Origin: Lysobacter defluvii IMMIB APB-9 = DSM 18482
Lineage (GTDB): Bacteria > Pseudomonadota > Gammaproteobacteria > Xanthomonadales > Xanthomonadaceae
Direction of reading: 5' to 3'
NCBI RefSeq assembly: GCF_000423325.1
Contig: NZ_KE384007.1
Location: 65,491-129,490 of the forward strand
Length of the DNA stretch: 64,000 bases
Position 1 is the first letter of the stretch. Each line of letters begins with the position of its first letter. The notes below the pieces were generated by a model that was not told the DNA's origin, ran no database searches, and saw nothing but the letters and a program-made list of their open reading frames with translations. The position numbers were made by a program, and so were the translations under genes. Below, piece by piece: positions 62,591 through 64,000 of this stretch.

Positions 62591-64000
62591 TCAGGCCTTC
62601 TCGAAGACGAGCCTGCCCCCCTCGGCCCCCACCCGCACCGTATCCCCGCTGGCGAACCCACCTTCCAGGATCTTCTGCGCCAGCGGGTTCTCCACCTGCT
62701 GCTGGATCGCCCGCTTCAGCGGCCGCGCGCCATAGACCGGGTCGAAGCCGACGTCGGCCAGCAGGCCAAGCGCCTCGTCCGACAGCTCCAGCTTCAGCCC
62801 GCGCTCGTCGAGCCGCTTCTCCAGCCCCTTGAGCTGGATGCGGGCGATCTGGCGGATCTGCGGCTTGCTCAGCGGGTGGAAGACGACGATGTCGTCCAGG
62901 CGGTTGATGAACTCCGGGCGGAAGTGGCCCTGGACCACGCCCATCACCGAGGCCTTCATCTGGGTGTAGGCCTCCGGGGAGTCGTCGCCGGCCAGCTCCT
63001 GGATCAGCTGGCTGCCCAGGTTGGAGGTCATCACGATCACGGTGTTGCGGAAGTCCACCGTGCGGCCCTGGCCATCCGTAAGGCGCCCGTCGTCGAGCAC
63101 CTGCAGCAGGATGTTGAACACGTCGGCGTGGGCCTTCTCGACCTCGTCGAGCAGGATCAGCGAGTACGGCCGGCGGCGAACCGCCTCGGTCAGGTAGCCG
63201 CCCTCCTCGTAGCCGACGTACCCCGGGGGCGCACCGATCAGGCGGGCCACCGAGTGCTTCTCCATGAACTCGCTCATGTCGATGCGCACCATCGCGTCGG
63301 GGCTGTCGAACAGGAACTCGGCCAGGGCGCGCGACAGCTCGGTCTTGCCCACGCCGGTGGGGCCCAGGAACAGGAACGAGCCGGTCGGGCGGTTCGGGTC
63401 GGACAGGCCGGCGCGCGAGCGGCGCACGGCATCGGACACGACCTTGATCGCCTCCTCCTGGCCGACCACGCGCTCATGCAGCATGGCCTCCATGCGCAGC
63501 AGCTTCTCGCGCTCGCCCTCGAGCATCCGGCTGACCGGGATGCCGGTCCAGCGCGCGACCACCTCGGCGATCTCCTCGTCGGTCACGCGGTCCTGCACCA
63601 GGCGGAACTCCTGGCGCTCCGCCTGCTGTGCGGCCTCGAGCTGCTTTTCCAGTTCCGGCAGGCGGCCGTACTGGATCTCGCTCATGCGGGTGTAGTCCTG
63701 CTGGCGCTGGGCGGCCTCCAGCTCCAGGCGGGCCTGCTCGATGTCCTCCTTGATCTTCGTCGCGCCCTGCAGGGCGGCCTTCTCGGACTTCCAGACCTCG
63801 TTGAGGTCGGAGAACTCGCGCTCCAGCTCGCCGATGTCGGATTCCAGGTCCTCCAGGCGCTTCCTGGAGGCCTCGTCGGTCTCCTTCTTCAGCATCTCGC
63901 GCTGGATCTTCAGTTGGACCAGCCGGCGCTCCAGGCGGTCGAGCTCCTCCGGCTTGGAGTCGATCTCCATCCGGATGCGGCTGGCTGCCTCGTCCATCAG
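62591..64000 (-). CDS. clpB: ClpB disaggregase, C-terminal part (partial)
   Basis: Hsp100 disaggregase that works with DnaK. The window shows the last 470 codons or so; the N-terminal domain and first AAA+ ring lie beyond base 64000, and the frame is open at the edge (reading [19 protein letters not shown]). The coiled-coil middle domain is at the start ([20 protein letters not shown]), then AAA2 with Walker [21 protein letters not shown], Walker [15 protein letters not shown], sensor VMTSNLGS, arginine-finger region [15 protein letters not shown] and C-terminal [14 protein letters not shown]. Convergent with the receptor across the REP-like hairpin. Confidence 0.97.
   Translation of the reverse strand: MMDEAASRIRMEIDSKPEELDRLERRLVQLKIQREMLKKETDEASRKRLEDLESDIGELEREFSDLNEVWKSEKAALQGATKIKEDIEQARLELEAAQRQQDYTRMSEIQYGRLPELEKQLEAAQQAERQEFRLVQDRVTDEEIAEVVARWTGIPVSRMLEGEREKLLRMEAMLHERVVGQEEAIKVVSDAVRRSRAGLSDPNRPTGSFLFLGPTGVGKTELSRALAEFLFDSPDAMVRIDMSEFMEKHSVARLIGAPPGYVGYEEGGYLTEAVRRRPYSLILLDEVEKAHADVFNILLQVLDDGRLTDGQGRTVDFRNTVIVMTSNLGSQLIQELAGDDSPEAYTQMKASVMGVVQGHFRPEFINRLDDIVVFHPLSKPQIRQIARIQLKGLEKRLDERGLKLELSDEALGLLADVGFDPVYGARPLKRAIQQQVENPLAQKILEGGFASGDTVRVGAEGGRLVFEKA

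Overview
The window is about 64 kb of very GC-rich DNA, densely packed with housekeeping genes. Gene content and order point to a gammaproteobacterium of the Xanthomonadaceae (Lysobacter/Luteimonas-like). The signs are pilG-pilH-pilI-pilJ-chpA back to back with gshB and a TonB-like gene, yebC-ruvC-ruvA-kup-ruvB-ybgC-tolQRAB-pal-cpoB-queE-queC as one co-directional run, and many short hairpin repeats between and inside genes. Genus assignment is inference. There is no rRNA, CRISPR array, prophage or complete insertion sequence. One tRNA (Lys, UUU) is present. Genes are cut at both ends: chpA at the left edge and clpB at the right.

Layout. 1-6,900: the Pil-Chp pathway for type IV pilus twitching, all on the minus strand from a good promoter near 6,840. 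6,969-10,146: gshB, a TonB-like transducer and a secreted protein of unknown role. 10,184-12,630: tsaB, then a translationally coupled lipoprotein plus DUF1023 hydrolase pair of a type known mainly from Actinobacteria. 12,694-17,677: mrcB, a TPR lipoprotein that looks like its activator LpoP, and the DinG-family helicase yoaA. 17,832-22,721: a two-domain GT2-GT4 glycosyltransferase, relA and a small secreted protein. 22,762-29,532: hrpA, dps, recQ and tRNA-Lys. 29,678-35,395: a compact terminal oxidase locus with CuA subunit II, a fused subunit I/III, small membrane proteins, a HemJ/CopD-like protein and a CtaG-type assembly factor. An SDR follows.

36,429-52,801 is about 16 kb on the minus strand. 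In transcription order it holds an FmdB-type zinc ribbon protein, aspS, a DUF3016 lipoprotein, a hydrolase, yebC, ruvC, ruvA, kup, an 840-bp gene-free repeat block, ruvB, ybgC, tolQ, tolR, tolA, tolB, pal, cpoB, queE and queC. It joins Holliday-junction processing, the Tol-Pal envelope-constriction machine and queuosine precursor synthesis. 52,932-62,509: a YcaD-like MFS protein, a CPA2 antiporter, a SIMPL-domain protein, yheS (ABC-F), ybaL and a TonB-dependent receptor. clpB closes the window.

The least ordinary signal is repeat DNA. A block between kup and ruvB has nested inverted repeats (78 bp, about 90% identical, 571 bp apart). Short REP-like hairpins are inserted in frame in hrpA and yheS; the yheS insert lies inside the start of the second ABC domain. 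A 46-bp element occurs in two perfect, oppositely oriented copies 21 kb apart. A 15-bp minisatellite lies in chpA.
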